Shown: positions 10,919-23,698 of the stretch, in pieces | How the letters are laid out: each line of letters opens with the position of its first letter | How positions within the stretch are numbered: position 1 is the stretch's first letter | Source: Plumapathes pennacea | Lineage: Eukaryota; Cnidaria; Anthozoa; Antipatharia; Myriopathidae | Assembly: GCA_964036295.1 (NCBI GenBank) | Contig: OZ038464.1 | Location: 14,680,001-14,744,000, forward strand | Reading direction: 5' to 3' | Length of the DNA: 64,000 nt | Notes under the pieces: model-generated | Databases searched by the model: none | Seen by the model: the letters and a program-made list of their open reading frames with translations, nothing else | Told to the model about the DNA's origin: nothing | Made by a program: the position numbers and the translations under genes

Positions 10919-11303
10919 ACAAATGTATAATAATAAATAATAATAATAGTAACTAATAATACATTTTTACATCCGTTAATGACCACCTTTAAATATGAAG
11001 TAAATCTTTTTTTCTGAGTTTAAACTTTGTCGAATTGAGCGGATGTCCCGACTCTGCCTGGCAAGTTTGGTTTGTCAAGGGGCCCACCAAAATATCTCAG
11101 CCTCGCCAACTGCGCATGAGTGTGAACTTGGTTTGTTTAAACCTCCTATAATACCAAGAGAAATATTGTCAGCTAAACAAACCTTCACGAACCGGCGATG
11201 TAGTTTTAGAAATTGTTAGATTAAGGCTGTTTTACCAGAATCCAGCCTCTTATGCAATGAATGTGAGTTCACATTAAAGTTAATTACTTTGCTTTTATTG
11301 AAG

Positions 11304-11501
11304 GTGCTGATGTTCATGCTGTTGGGTTTGTCGGTCAGAACGCCCTTCACTATGCGTGTCTGTCTGATGATGTGGCGACGATACAATTGTTTTTGGACAA
11401 AGGATTTAAGATTGATTGCGTTGACAAGAATGGTGCCACCCCACTGCTGCTTGCAGCGCTAAAAGGCCATGCGAGCACTGTAACTTTCCTGCTGTCAAAA
11501 G
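11304..11501 (+). CDS. array exon A1, two ANK repeats
   Basis: 66 codons, phase 1-1, after ATTGAAG and before GTAATA. Two 33-residue ankyrin repeats. Distinct residues: AVGFVGQ in the first hairpin, Leu20, Asp38, DKNGAT in the second hairpin and Ser58. First intact unit of the gene 1 array. Confidence 0.85.
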
Positions 11502-12606
11502 GTAATAAGTCCATCTAAGCGAGTGTGCAAGTCAAAAGGGTTATTGTCGTTCTATAGTCAGTTGGATAGAAATTTGTGGTTTTGGAGGTCCAAAATACCG
11601 GTAAAGCGTGGATTAGATCACTTCCAATATTGTGACGTTTTTGAGCGGATTTTTGGCGATTTCTGGATTAAAAAACATGGTGATTTTGTTATTAAAAAGC
11701 CCAGTGGTGTCAACATCCTGGTGTAACGTAGTGTCACTTATGCAGAGCCGGGACTGAACTTGGGATATTAAGATATTCGACGATATATAGTTGGGCGACA
11801 TAGACCAAAAGAGACTGAGGAGTGTGACGCCTCGACTTGTGACCAAGACTTTCACATTTCGAGGCTTAGCGAAGAGAAAATAAAATAAAATAAAACACCT
11901 AATATATGAGCAACCTACTCATGCTTGGAACAGCTAGGTTCAGAGTGTTATAAAATTTTGTACATCCCTAAAAAGAAAACCCTCGAGAAGTAACAGTTTA
12001 TGAATTATAGTAGGATACTAAAAGCCATCATGAGCGGGATTTGGCGCTATTAATAAATCGCTGTGAGAAGTGCTTTTTTAGCTTACTAGATACGGAGTCG
12101 TAGCTACTGATCCTACTTAATCCTTTTTTTCTTCTGTTTGATATTATTTTAACCACTTGTGACTTTAAGTGAGAAGATGGAATACGCGCTATTAGAAAGG
12201 AGCAGGGGAGAGTAAAGAAGGAATTATTTAGCCACTTTTACAGTCATGAGAAGTAGCTAATAAAACTTTTTGATTTCCGTTAACGACTACTTTTGAACAT
12301 GAAGTAAATGTTTATTCTGAGTTAAAATTTTTGTCGAATTGAGCGGATGTCCCGACTCTGCCTGGCAAGTTTGATTGTCAAGTGGCCCGCCAAAATATCT
12401 CAGCCTCGCCAACGGCGCATGAGTGTGAACGTGGTTTTTTTAAACCTCCTATAATACCAAAAGAAATATTATGAGTTAAACAAACCTTCACGAACCGGCG
12501 ATGTAGTTTTAGAAATTCTAAGATTAAGGCTGTTTTACCAGAATCCAGCCTCTTACGCAATGAATGTGAGTTCACATTAAAGTTAATTACTTTGCTTTTA
12601 TTCAAG

Positions 12607-12804
12607 GTGCTGATCTTCATGCTGTTGGGTATGTCGGTCGGAACGCCCTTCACTGTGCGTGTCGGTCTGATGATGTGGCGACGATACAATTGTTTTTGGA
12701 CAAAGGATTTAAGATTGAGTGCGTTGACAAGAATGGTGACACCCCACTGCTGCTTGCAGCGCTAGAAGGCCATGCGAACACTGTAACTTTCCTACTGTCA
12801 AAAG
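12607..12804 (+). CDS. array exon A2, two ANK repeats
   Basis: 66 codons, phase 1-1, after TATTCAAG and before GTAATA. Hairpin residues AVGYVGR and DKNGDT; Cys17 replaces the usual Tyr. The frame is open with no defect. Confidence 0.85.
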
Positions 12805-13913
12805 GTAATAGGTCCATCTAAGCGAGTGTTGCAAGTGAAAAGGGTTATTGTCGTTCTACGTCAGTTGGATAGAAATTTGTGGTTTTGGAGGTCCAAAATA
12901 CCGGTAAAGCGTGGATTAGATCACTTCCAATATTGTGACGTTTTTGAGTAGATTTTTGGCGATTTCTGGATTAAAAAACATGGTGTTTTCGTTATTAAAA
13001 AGCCCAGTGGTTTCAACATCCTGGTGTAACGTAGTGTTACTTATGCAGAGCCGGGACTGAACTTGGGATATTAAGATATTCGACGATATATAGTTCGGTG
13101 ACATAGACCAAAAGAGACTGAGGAGCGTGACGCCTCGACTTGTGACCAAGACTTTCACATTTCGAGGCTTAGCGAAGAGAAAAAATAAAAATAAATAAAA
13201 CACCTAATATAGGAGCAACCTACTCATGCTTGGAACAGCTAGGTTCAGAGTGTTATAAAATTTTGTACATCCCTAAAAAGAAAACCCTCGAGAAGTAACA
13301 GTTTATGAATTATAGTAGGATACTAAAAGCCATCATGAGCGGGATTTGGCGCTATTAATAAATCGCTGTGAAAAGTGCTTTTTTAGCTTACTAGATACGG
13401 AGTCGTAACTGCTACTGATCCTACTTAATCCTTTTTTTTTCTGTTTGATATTATTGTAACCACTTGTGACTTTAAGTGAGAAGATGGAATACGCGCTATT
13501 AGAAAGGAGCAGGGGAAAGTAAAGAAGGAATTATTTAGCCACTTTTACAGTCATGAGAAGTAGCTAATAAAACTTTTTCATTTCCGTTAACGACTACTTT
13601 TGAACATGAAGTAAATGTTTATTCTGAGTTAAAATTTTTGTCGAATTGAGCGGATGTCCCGACTCTGCCTGGCAAGTTTGATTGTCAAGTGGCCCGCCAA
13701 AATATCTCAGCCTCGCCAACGGCGCATGAGTGTGAACGTGTTTTTTTTAAACCTCCTATAATACCAAAAGAAATATTATGAGTTAAACAAACTTTCGCCA
13801 ACCGGCGATGTAGTTTTAGAAATTCTAAGATTAAGGCTGTTTTACCAGAATCCAGCACTTACGCAATGAATGTGAGTTCACATTTAAAGTTAATTACTTT
13901 GCTTTTATTCAAG

Positions 13914-14111
13914 GTGCTGATCTTCATGCTGTTGGGTTAGTCGGTCGGAACGCCCTTCACTATGCGTGTCGGTCTGATGATGTGGCGACGATACAATTGT
14001 TTTTGGACAAAGGATTTAAGATTGAGTGCGTTGACAAGAATGGTGCCACCCCACTGCTGATTGCAGCGCTAGAAGGCCATGCGAACACTGTAACTTTCCT
14101 ACTGTCAAAAG
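13914..14111 (+). CDS. array exon A3, two ANK repeats
   Basis: 66 codons, phase 1-1, after TATTCAAG and before GTAATG. Hairpin residues AVGLVGR and DKNGAT; Ile50 in the second repeat (PLLIAALEG). Confidence 0.85.
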
Positions 14112-15223
14112 GTAATGGGTCCATCTAAGCGAGTGTTGCAAGTGAAAAGGGTTATTGTCGTTCTACGTCAGTTGGATAGAAATTTGTGGTTTTGGAGGTC
14201 CAAAATACCGGTAAAGCGTGGATTAGATCACTTCCAATATTGTGACGTTTTTGAGTAGATTTTTGGCGATTTCTGGATTAAAAAACATGGTGTTTTCGTT
14301 ATTAAAAAGCCCAGTGGTTTCAACATCCTGGTGTAACGTAGTGTCACTTATGTAGAGCCGGGACTGAACTTGGGATATTAAGATATTCGACGATATATAG
14401 TTGGGCGACATAGACCAAAAGAGACTGAGGAGCGTGACGCCTCGACTTGTGACCAAGACTTTCACATTTCGAGGCTTAGCGAAGAGAAAATAAAATAAAA
14501 TAAAACACCTAATATATGAGCAACCTACTCATGCATGGAACAGCTAGGTTCAGAGTGTTATAAAATTTTGTACACCCCTAAAAAGAAAACCCTCGAAAAG
14601 TAACAGTTTATGAATTATAGTAGGATACTATAAAAGCCATCATGAGCGGGATTTGGCGCTATTAATAAATCGCTGTGAGAAGTGCTTTTTTAGCTTACTA
14701 GATACGGAGTCGTAACTGCTACTGATCCTACTGAATCCTTTTTTTTTTCTCTCTTTGATATTATTTTAACCACTTGTGACTTTAAGCGAGAAGATGGAAT
14801 ACGCGTTATTAGAAAGGAGCAGGGGAGAGTAAAGAAGGAATTATTTAGCCACTTTTACAGTCATGAGAAGTAGCTAATAAAACTTTTTGATTTCCGTTAA
14901 CGACTACTTTTGAACATGAAGTAAATGTTTATTCTGAGTTAAAATTTTTGTCGAATTGAGCGGATGTCCCGACTCTGCCTGGCAAGTTTGATTGTCAAGT
15001 GGCCCGCCAAAATATCTCAGCCTCGCCAACGGCGCATGAGTGTGAACGTGGTTTTTGTAAACCTCCTATAATACCAAAAGAAATATTATGAGTTAAACAA
15101 ACTTTCGCCAACCGGCGATGTAGTTTTAGAAATTCTAAGATTAAGGCTGTTTTACCAGAATCCAGCCTCTTACGCAATGAATGTGAGTTCACATAAAAGT
15201 TAATTACTTTGATTTTATTCAAG

Positions 15224-15421
15224 GAGCTGATCTTCATGCTGTTGGGTTAGTCGGTCGGAACGCCGTTCACTATGCGTGTCGGTCTGATGATGTGGCGACG
15301 ATACAATTGTTTTTGGACAAAGGATTTAAGATTGAGTGCGTTGACAAGAATGGTGCCACCCCACTGCTGCTTGCAGCGCTAGAAGGCCATGCGAACACTG
15401 TAACTTTCCTGCTGTCAAAAG
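15224..15421 (+). CDS. array exon A4, two ANK repeats
   Basis: 66 codons, phase 1-1, after TATTCAAG and before GTAATA. It begins GAGCT, so the split codon is still Gly. Hairpins AVGLVGR and DKNGAT; Val15 (NAVHYA) is unique to this exon. Confidence 0.85.
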
Positions 15422-16529
15422 GTAATAGGTCCATCTAAGCGAGTGTACAAGTGAAAAGGGTTATTGTCGTTCTAGGTTAGTTGGATAGAAATTTGTGGTT
15501 TTGGAGGTCGAAAATACCGGTAAAGCGTGGATTAGATCACTTCCAATATTGTGAGGTTTTTGAGCAGATTTTTGGCGATTTCTGGATTAAAAAACATGGT
15601 GTTTTCGTTATTAAAAAGCCAAGTGGTGTCAACATCCTGGTGTAACGTAGTGTCACTTATGCAGAGCCGGAACTGTACTTGGGATATTAAGATATTCGAC
15701 GATATATAGTTGGGCGACATAGACCAAAAGAGACTGAGGAGCGTGACGCCTCGACTTGTGACCAAGACTTTCACATTTCGAGGCTTAGCGAAGAGAAAAT
15801 AAAATAAAATAAAACACCTAATATATGAGCAACCTACTCATGCTTGGAACAGCTAGGTTCAGAGTGTTATAAAATTTTGTACATCCCTAAAAAGAAAACC
15901 CTCGAGAAGTAACAGTTTATGAATTATAGTAGGATACTAAAAGCTATCATGAGCGGGATTTGACGCTATTAATAAATCGCTGTGAGAAGTGCTTTTTTAG
16001 CTTACTAGATACGGAGTCGTAACTGCTACTGATCCTACTTAATCCTTTTTTTTTTCTGTTTGATATTATTGTAACCACTTGTGACTTTAAGTGAGAAGAT
16101 GGAATACGCGCTATTAGAAAGGAGCAGGGGAAAGTAAAGAAGGAATTATTTAGCCACTTTTACAGTCATGAGAAGTAGCTAATAAAACTTTTTGATTTCC
16201 GTTAACGACTACTTTTGAACATGAAGTAAATGTTTATTCTGAGTTAAAATTTTTGTCGAATTGAGCGGATGTCCCGACTCTGCCTGGCAAGTTTGATTGT
16301 CAAGTGGCCCGCCAAAATATCTCAGCCTCGCCAACGGCGCATGAGTGTGAACGTGTTTTTTTTAAACCTCCTATAATACCAAAAGAAATATTATGAGTTA
16401 AACAAACCTTCACGAACCGGCGATGTAGTTTTAGAAATTCTAAGATTAAGCTTGTTTTACCAGAATCCAGCCTCTTACGCAATGAATGTGAGTTCACATT
16501 TAAAGTTAATTACTTTGATTTTATTGAAG

Positions 16530-16727
16530 GTGCTGATCTTCATGCTGTTGGGTATGTCGGTCGGAACGCCCTTCACTATGCGTGTCGGTCTGATGATGTG
16601 GCGACGATACAATTGTTTTTGGACAAAGGATTTAAGATTGAGTGCGTTGACAAGAATGGTGCCACCCCACTGCTGCTTGCAGCGCTAGAAGGCCATGCGA
16701 ACAATGTAACTTTCCTACTGTCAAAAG
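16530..16727 (+). CDS. array exon A5, two ANK repeats
   Basis: 66 codons, phase 1-1, after TATTGAAG and before GTAATG. Hairpins AVGYVGR and DKNGAT; Asn59 replaces Thr (HANNVT). Last array exon of gene 1; its intron then carries the X elements, and the next supported exon is at 23495. Confidence 0.85.
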
Positions 16728-17138
16728 GTAATGGGTCCATCTAAGCGAGTGTTGCAAGTGAAAAGGGTTATTGTCGTTCTACGTCAGTTGGATAGAAATT
16801 TGTGGATAAACCGTGGATTAGATCACTTCCAATATTGTGACGTTTTTGAGTAGATTTTTGGCGATTTCTGGATTAAAAAACATGGTGTTTTCGTTATTAA
16901 AAAGCCCAGTGGTTTCAACATCCTGGTGTAACGTAGTGTCACTTATGCAGAGCCGGGACTGAACTTGGGATATTAAGATATTCGACGATATATAGTTTGG
17001 TGACATAGACCAAAAGAGACTGAGGAGCGTGACGCCTCGACTTGTGACCAAGACTTTCACATTTCGAGGCTTAGCGAAGAGAAATGAGCTAATAACACTT
17101 TTTGATTTCCGTTAACGACTACTTTTGAACTTGGCAGT

Positions 17139-18321
17139 TCCGCTCTTGTCCCTAATTTCCATTTTAGTATATTCTGGCCTCGACCCAACTCACGCCGCGA
17201 GCTCACTGGCAATGTCAATCTAGTGATTTCTCGTATACAGTGACCATTGCGAAACAAAGGCTGCATGATCGAATGGAAAAACATTTCAACAGGCAATGTA
17301 CGATAAGCAGAAGCATTTTATGAGGCAACATATGTCATGCACAATTTAAGGCATAAATCGCATTGTTTTACGTCTAAAGCTCATCGTAGCTTTGGTTTCC
17401 GTTTTCGGCCTGTTATCTTCCCAGAAGTATTTCGTGTTGTCACAGAAAGTTTCGTCGGGACTAACTAATTAGCGGCGACAGATTTATTTGCAAGCCCGTA
17501 GCGGTATCCATCAAATATCGAATCCACCAAATTTCCGCGGTGAACTCAGGAACGGAAGCCAAAATCATTCCCTAAAATCCGGTTTATCCGTGCATGTTCC
17601 ACAGAGCCAAACGGTGTTGAGTTTGGGTGGGATGCAGTTAACTTAACACACAGGCAAACGAACAATTCAATAGCCCACATCCCTATGGAGGGTGATCCCC
17701 GCCAAAATTAAACACGGCATTATTCAATGCCAAAGTTTCATTATGCTATCTTTCTTTTCGATTGCGTTATGACTGTTGTTTGTTTTGGGACTTTTGTCCT
17801 CTTTATGAAGTTGATGAAGTCTGTAGTATCTTTTAGATACGACTTCTGTGTTTTGGCTATTGGCTGAAGTAGTCTGTCGACAAAAGACGACAGTTTTTCT
17901 GTAGGGCCTTCGCAGCCGGAAATGAGGTGTGGCCTAATTCCACTGCGTATCTGCGTGTCCGCGTATCCACTTCCACATATACTTCAAAAACGTAGGGTGA
18001 GGGGTGGTCTAACTCCACTGCGTATATCCACTTCCACATATAGTTCAACAATTTAGGGGGAGGGATGGTCTAACTCCAATGTATTTCTCGTTCTACTGAG
18101 GAGGGTGGTCTAGCTTGACTGCGTATCTGCGTATCCACCGTTTTCTAGGGGTGCTCCAAAAAATGCGGGGTATTCTGTAGTTACTCCACTACAAAAAACA
18201 GATTGCCGCTGCTTCGCCAAAATGAAGCCTAGCCGACAATCCAAAATTGGCATCTGGACTAATTCAGGCATGCTCCTTTTAGTTCTGGAGTCAAGAAGGT
18301 ACAATCTGTTATTTTGGAAGG
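17139..18321. other. intron, gene 1, with local repeats
   Basis: No exon is supported. 17142-17215 matches 45483-45560 beside the gene 2 array. At about 17930-18150 there are four imperfect repeats of GGTGGTCTAACTCCACTGCG type. Confidence 0.5.
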
Positions 18322-18482
18322 TGTTTGACCGAAATTAGAAGAAAAGAGGGCAAGAAAAATAAAGGGAGCTCATGGATCCGCCATGTGCAAAAACTGACTC
18401 GGCTATAATATCTTTTGCATATAAACGAACGACAAAAGTTCCTCTCCCGGAACCCCGCGTGTCTCTATTCATTGTACTAATG

Positions 18483-19175
18483 GCAAATGGTTTGAACCCA
18501 GGAGTGTGAACAGTAGGTTGGTTGTGATCGTCCAGGTTAGAGTAGTCTCCAGAAAGACTGTTGTTGGTGACTGACGTTTCGACTACCTGAGCGGAAGTCA
18601 TCAACAGACAGGGAACAGGATACAGAATATCTTGTACTGACTGCAAAGCCACCTACATCGGTGAAACTGGCAGAAACTTGAACACGAGACTTACTGAACA
18701 CAAACGAGCTACCAGAAACGGCGACATCAGAAATCACATTTCTGAACACCACCGACAGACTAAACACGACATCAACTGGGACTCTGCTGAATGCATCAGC
18801 CACAGTACCAACTACTACCAACGACTTACACTGGAAAGCTGGTACACAAACTTAGAACGGAGACCACTCAACAGATGCCAACAATTACCGGCACCTTACA
18901 AACGACTGATAGATGACATCAAACGCAACCGAACGAACAATAGACTACTCAACAGGACAAAAGAAGATCAACTTACCAATAACGAAATACAACCAAGCCG
19001 ACTCGACCAACCATAGACCGACATAACGGACCAATCACTTCTACAACCAGAGACATATATACCGCCATCTGACGAATACTTTTCAGATGACTTCCGCTCA
19101 GGTAGTCGAAACGTCAGTCACCAACAACAGTCTTTCTGGAGACTACTCTAACCCGGACGATCACAACCAACCTAC
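18483..19175 (+). mobile_element. 5'-truncated Penelope-like element, nested
   Basis: Inserted in the X fragment with the direct repeat CATTGTACTAATG (18470-18482 and 19176-19188; left end ambiguous by about 2 bp). The uninterrupted site is visible in the full X copy near 22188-22200. Inverted arms of about 87 bp flank a coding remnant, as in the copy at 3641-4519, which lies in the opposite orientation. Confidence 0.85.
18603..19016 (+). CDS. PLE GIY-YIG endonuclease domain (partial)
   Basis: An open frame of 138 codons with no start of its own: NRQGTGYRISCTDCKATYIG, then ETGRNLNTRLTEHKRATRNG and a long basic tail ending RLDQP. The CxxC, TYIG, arginine and EH features are the GIY-YIG nuclease that sits at the C-terminus of Penelope-like reverse transcriptases and nicks target DNA. 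The reverse transcriptase is absent, so this is a remnant. Confidence 0.8.
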   Translation, partial: NRQGTGYRISCTDCKATYIGETGRNLNTRLTEHKRATRNGDIRNHISEHHRQTKHDINWDSAECISHSTNYYQRLTLESWYTNLERRPLNRCQQLPAPYKRLIDDIKRNRTNNRLLNRTKEDQLTNNEIQPSRLDQP

Positions 19176-19224
19176 CATTGTACTAATGACGCCACAAGCG
19201 CACTGGCCACTGGCCTGTCTTGTT

Positions 19225-22200
19225 GCTTGTGACGACACAAGCTTTAAATTGGAACGATTTTCTTTTTTTTTTTTTTTTTTCTGGGTTAGACAAATGCATG
19301 CGGTGATTGGTTCATATTATCATGTGATTTGTGATGACGTTATGATCAAGTGACTTGGCGGGCGAGCAGTTTCGCCATTTTGAAGACAGCAAGTTGCTTG
19401 CCTTAGTTGGCTCTGTGGATTATTTTATGGACCGCTCATCTTACTTACAAACGCATACGCCGGCTGCGGTAGACCCATACTAAATTTCATTGAGCGGTTT
19501 TGGCTTGGGTGGGTCCGTTCAGCCTCAAAAGCCATATTGAAAGCCATGAAAGCAAATGCAATGAACTTATCAATGAACTGCATAACTATGCACAACTGTA
19601 CAGAAATGTACGAAGAATCTGATATCCAGAACCTGGAGAACTTGAAGGAACAAGCTGAACGAAGGCGCTCGAGATACAAAGACGAGAACCTGTGTAAAGA
19701 CGGCGATTCTTGACAAGCGCTTGATAGCGGATTATATGGAACTGTTTAGTATGAGGGTGAACTTGAAGGTACTTTGTATTCTTTTACTTTGTATTATTCT
19801 TGCTGATACAAGTAAAGCGTCAGAAAATCTGACTTTTGTTTGGAATCTAAATTTCACTCTGCGTGCATTTATGTTGTTGTTGCGACATTTTGGCTCGGTG
19901 CCATGAAGGTCAAACAATCAGTGGAACAGATGGCGTTATTATTTGAAAATTGGGAAATGGCTGAGGAAAAAGTGACCGTTGGTAGATCTTGCTTCGCTCA
20001 GTTTTATTGTATTCCCACAAATGTTTATGTGAAAGAAAACCGAAGTCCTCCAAGACGAAGTCGTGAGCCAAGCCACGTACCATTGAATTACCTTTCACGC
20101 ATTTTGAACAAGAGTAGAAAAGCAGGCGACTAATACAAGAATACATTTCAAAGAATGTCCCAAAGTCGTCAAAAGTTCATGATTATACCCGAGCTTACGT
20201 ACTTCACAATGCTAATGCGTTCCGTGAACGTGCATGTAAACAACATGGAAACAATAAAAAGCCACAGATGGAAATGGAAAGAGAAAATTAGGATCACTAA
20301 ACCATCGCTGCGAGAAAGCTAGAAGCTCAAAAAGAAGATTGCCAAAAGTAACCGAGGTGCTAAGATACGTTTGTATTTTAAAATATGTTAAAACACAGGC
20401 ATTGCAAGATCAGACGTATTCAGAGATCAAAATCACAGAACCAAGTACAATGGGTTTTCTCTGTCAAGGGATATAGAAAAAAATTCCGGTCCTTCAGTTG
20501 TTGATCCAAACAAAACGATCATCGGTTGGCTTTCTGGATGCACGGAAGCCATACTTTAAGAGCGATTTTGGCTTGCATTGTTTTTAAGCGTCGGAAGACT
20601 TGAAAATAGCCGTACACAAATGCTTGATGTGTTACCAGCGGGACCCCCGTAAAGTACGAAGGGTTGTGTTTTGCAAATGCTCGATTATAGATACCGCTTC
20701 AACCAATGTATCTGTGTTCTGAGCAATATTTGTGTGAAAGAACATCGAATAAGGAATAGAAGACGTGTCGAAACTTGATAGAACTTGAACTTTTCCCTGC
20801 GGGCAGAGCGTCTCCCTTTGTCGGAAACTCTGCGGCTTTGTGTAACGCGCGGCGTACGAACAGTCGGCGTTCAACTTCGTTTTGCGTGCAGTAAAGGTTC
20901 TTTGTTTATTGTCTGAGGATATTGAATTACTAATAGGATTGAGGCAAATATCACGCGAGATTAAGATACAAGATCTGTCAATGAAATGTCACGAGCATAA
21001 TATCATAGAACGGGGAATCACGAATCATCAGCTACTTAGCTTTCACTCGCGCCGCTTTAACAAAAGCAGGAAAGACCGGCAGGCGATTACATCGAGAATA
21101 TTTGTCACTGAATACCTCGAAGTCTTCAAGGTTGATATCCGACTATCCGAGCCGTAATTGTTCGCTCCACAAGCCCGTGATGCACGCCTTTGTTGTCACG
21201 GTATTCAAACGTCTGCAGCTTCCGATAGAGATTAATTTCGTATCGACCCAGAATTTTGCGTTAAAGCTTAATGCATAGCAGTCTTGAACATATTAGTGAT
21301 CAGACTTGTACATGTAGGATGCGTAACGTCTGAGATGGCTTTTTCATACGAAGTAATTTCATCATGGGAAGTGTCATGTTTTAGGCCCCGTCCACACTAC
21401 GCCGGATAAATTTGAAAACGCAACTTTATTCTTACGGTTAGGAAAACGCTCTTCAAAGTGGATAAATTTGAAAACGCCGGCTTTGCGTTTTGGTGTGGAC
21501 GAAAAACATTTTGAAAACGGAACTTTTCGAAAACCCTGACTCACGTGGTCACGTCAAGTGGTTTCAAAGATTGTCAGGGACGTTTGTAGAGCAATAACAA
21601 TACATTTGGGCCCGGAAACATTTTATCCGTTTTCCAGTGTGGACGGAAAACATTTCTTGCGTTTTCAGAGTGAAAGTTGCGTTTTCAAATTTATCCGGCG
21701 TAGTGTGGACGGGGCCTTAATGTGCTACAGCTACTTGAACATGATGCACACGCTGGGAAGATGAGATAAGGCTATTACGCTGTCTTACAGCTACTTAAGA
21801 TGTCGGGTATTCCCCAGTCAATCCCATTAGAAAATGACAACACAGTTCCTCCACAAAACATGTCAGCTTGAAAATTCACTCAACAAGGTTGCCAGGTTGT
21901 ATAGAAAGCGTCACACAAGTACTGTCACGTGCATCGGAAAGCAATGAAAACTGGGTTGTTGCAAACGAAGAATATTCCTACGGGGCCTTCGATAATTGTT
22001 TTCTCTCAATTATTATAATACACTTTTTCGTGAATATCTGTTTGACCGAAATTAGAAGAAAAGAGGGCAAGAAAAATAAAGGGAGCTCTTGGATCCGTCA
22101 TTTGCAAAAACTGACTCGGCTATAATATCTTTTGCATATAAACGCACGACAAAAGTTCCTCTCCCGGGACCCCGCGTGTCTCTATTCATTGTACTAATGA

Positions 22201-22233
22201 CGTCACAAGCGCACTGGCCATGGACCTGTCTTG
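19225..22233 (+). mobile_element. element X, copy 1 (unclassified, 3 kb)
   Basis: From GCTTGTGACGACACAAGC to CCTGTCTTG, flanked by TT on both sides. Copies 2 (30612-33626) and 3 (55879-59179) match along their whole length in the opposite orientation. After a poly-T run, a frame of about 100 codons ending LENLKEQAERRRSRYKDEN then KDGDS-stop is open in all three copies. No transposase, reverse transcriptase or integrase was recognised. A 333-bp MITE is captured inside. The class is unknown. Confidence 0.8.
21384..21716. mobile_element. Harbinger-like MITE inside X copy 1
   Basis: GGCCCCGTCCACACTACGCC and its mirror end a 333-bp non-coding element; TTA flanks both sides (21381-21383, 21717-21719). 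The TWA 3-bp duplication fits PIF/Harbinger. Confidence 0.75.
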
Positions 22234-23494
22234 TTTACCTTTCGATTACGCTCACCGCCCTCGTATAACTGTTTTCCAGTCCGATCAAGTGTTTCGAAAG
22301 AACTGACAGTCAGATTTCAGCAACTTGTGGACTTCCTGTACTCGATAGATATAAATAGAAAACAAGACAGATGCGAGGATTCAAGTTTGGTGTGGCAAGT
22401 GTCCGCACGCACCATAAGAATTGTTGAATAAGCAATCTCTGACTAGAGCGAGACTCCCAAGAGTAATCTTCTTCAATTTTCTCTTTCAATTTCTCAGCCG
22501 AAAAAATATTATACAGTATAGGGAACTTGGCTTTTGATTTAATTACTCAAATGAACCTGATTAAACTATAAATTATAATTGCAACACTCATACATTTGCG
22601 GCAAAAGGATAAGAGAATCTACATTTTGAGTTTGGGAGTATGCGGGACTTATCTCATTTTCATGCATGTTTGACTTCGAACATTTGTTTTTAATCACAGG
22701 CCACGATTAATCTAGCCTGCGCTTCATTACTTACCTGTTTTTCGTCCTCTAAATTGCGTTTCTTCTACCAGGTTTTCTAAATTTCCAGTCGGCCTGTTTC
22801 ATTTCAGAGCTATTATCACCGCGGTTTTGACGAATTCACGGTTGTGTTTGACGAGTGTATGTTAAAGCTGAAAAACCCAGCCGGGAGCGACTTCAGCTTG
22901 TCGAAATGGTATCGTTTGATTATGTTTGCTTTCCTTCGCTTAGTTTTAACCAGCTGGACGAAGAAAAATGCGAAAGTGAATATAAATGAACAAAAACCGC
23001 AAGAGCGCAAGTATATGTTAACAAAAATCTCACGTTAGAAAAGAAAGGCTTCCACGCCGCTTGCACGTGAACATATCCAATCAAAATATAGTATTCTTGC
23101 TTACACGTCAATCAAGCTTCAAAATCCTAGAGGAGGGACTTCTCTTACCAATTGTCATGATACCTACGCTGTGGTTTTCAGGTGAAAACAAAATAATTAT
23201 CCGATCATTCATAAATGCTTTTAATGTGTGCTCTGTGGTTATTTCATTGGATATCTGAAATTCAAGGATCTTTAACGTTTTGTAAATCGGGGCATTAATC
23301 TGCATCACTACATTTTTATGTCTTTGTTCCGTTCATTTTAAAAACTTCAAATTGGATTTAATTGTTTAGTTTTGATTCCAGTCGATTTAAGGTACTCACA
23401 CTTACAACACCAAAGTTGGCTTTACGTCAAAATATCATTAGTGGTGATGTTTGCCTTTCTTTAAAACCGCTTTTCTAAAACCGTTTCTCCAAAG
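22234..23494. other. intron, gene 1
   Basis: No feature recognised apart from the pyrimidine-rich end CCGTTTCTCCAAAG (23481-23494) that serves as acceptor. Confidence 0.5.
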
Positions 23495-23698
23495 GCGCTG
23501 ATCTTCATGCTGAGAACAATCATGGATGGACTGCAGTACATTACGCAGCAAAGTCTGGTAATGTGGCAACACTCACTCTACTGCTGGATAAGGGATGCAA
23601 CATCAATGAGAAGACCAATGATGGCAAAAATGCTCTGATGATTGCTACGATGAATAGAAGAGAAGCTGCGGCAGAGTATCTGATGTCACGTGCTGAAG
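23495..23698 (+). CDS. diverged two-ANK exon near 3' end, gene 1
   Basis: 204 bp, 68 codons, phase 1-1, before GTAAAT. It starts ADLHAENNHGWTAVHYAAKS and continues GNVATLTLLLDKGCNINEK, then NDGKNALMIATMNRREAAAE. The first repeat is a standard ankyrin. The second has lost the TPL and GH consensus, as is usual for a capping repeat. It splices in frame to the array exons. It probably closes the ANK solenoid. Confidence 0.8.

Larger units (their letters stand above)
10890..17138 (+). repeat. ANK exon tandem array of gene 1 (five units)
   Basis: Five head-to-tail units of 1303-1310 bp, each with one 198-bp exon and an intron of about 1.1 kb. Distances between exon starts are 1303, 1307, 1310 and 1306. 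Shared signature of this array: donor GTAAT, intron text AGCGGGATTT and AAGTGCTTTTTTAGC. The leading segment (10897-11000) is alignable with the start of the gene 2 array at 46380. The array ends in a unit with about 375 bp deleted (junction near 17085). Antisense and intronic open frames recur in every unit and are not genes. Confidence 0.9.
18322..19222 (+). mobile_element. element X, end fragment split by a PLE
   Basis: TGTTTGACCGAAATTAGAAG through CCCCGCGTGTCTCTATTC, then (after the PLE insertion) CACAAGCGCACTGGCC to CCTGTCTTG. It is the last 200 bp or so of element X, near-identical to 22042-22233. It ends in CCTGTCTTG-TT directly against the start of the full copy at 19225. Confidence 0.8.

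Noticed and set aside
11304..16727. A CRISPR-like or satellite reading of the regular repeats.
   Set aside because: The unit is 1.3 kb with a coding exon and splice sites; it is neither short repeat-spacer nor simple satellite.
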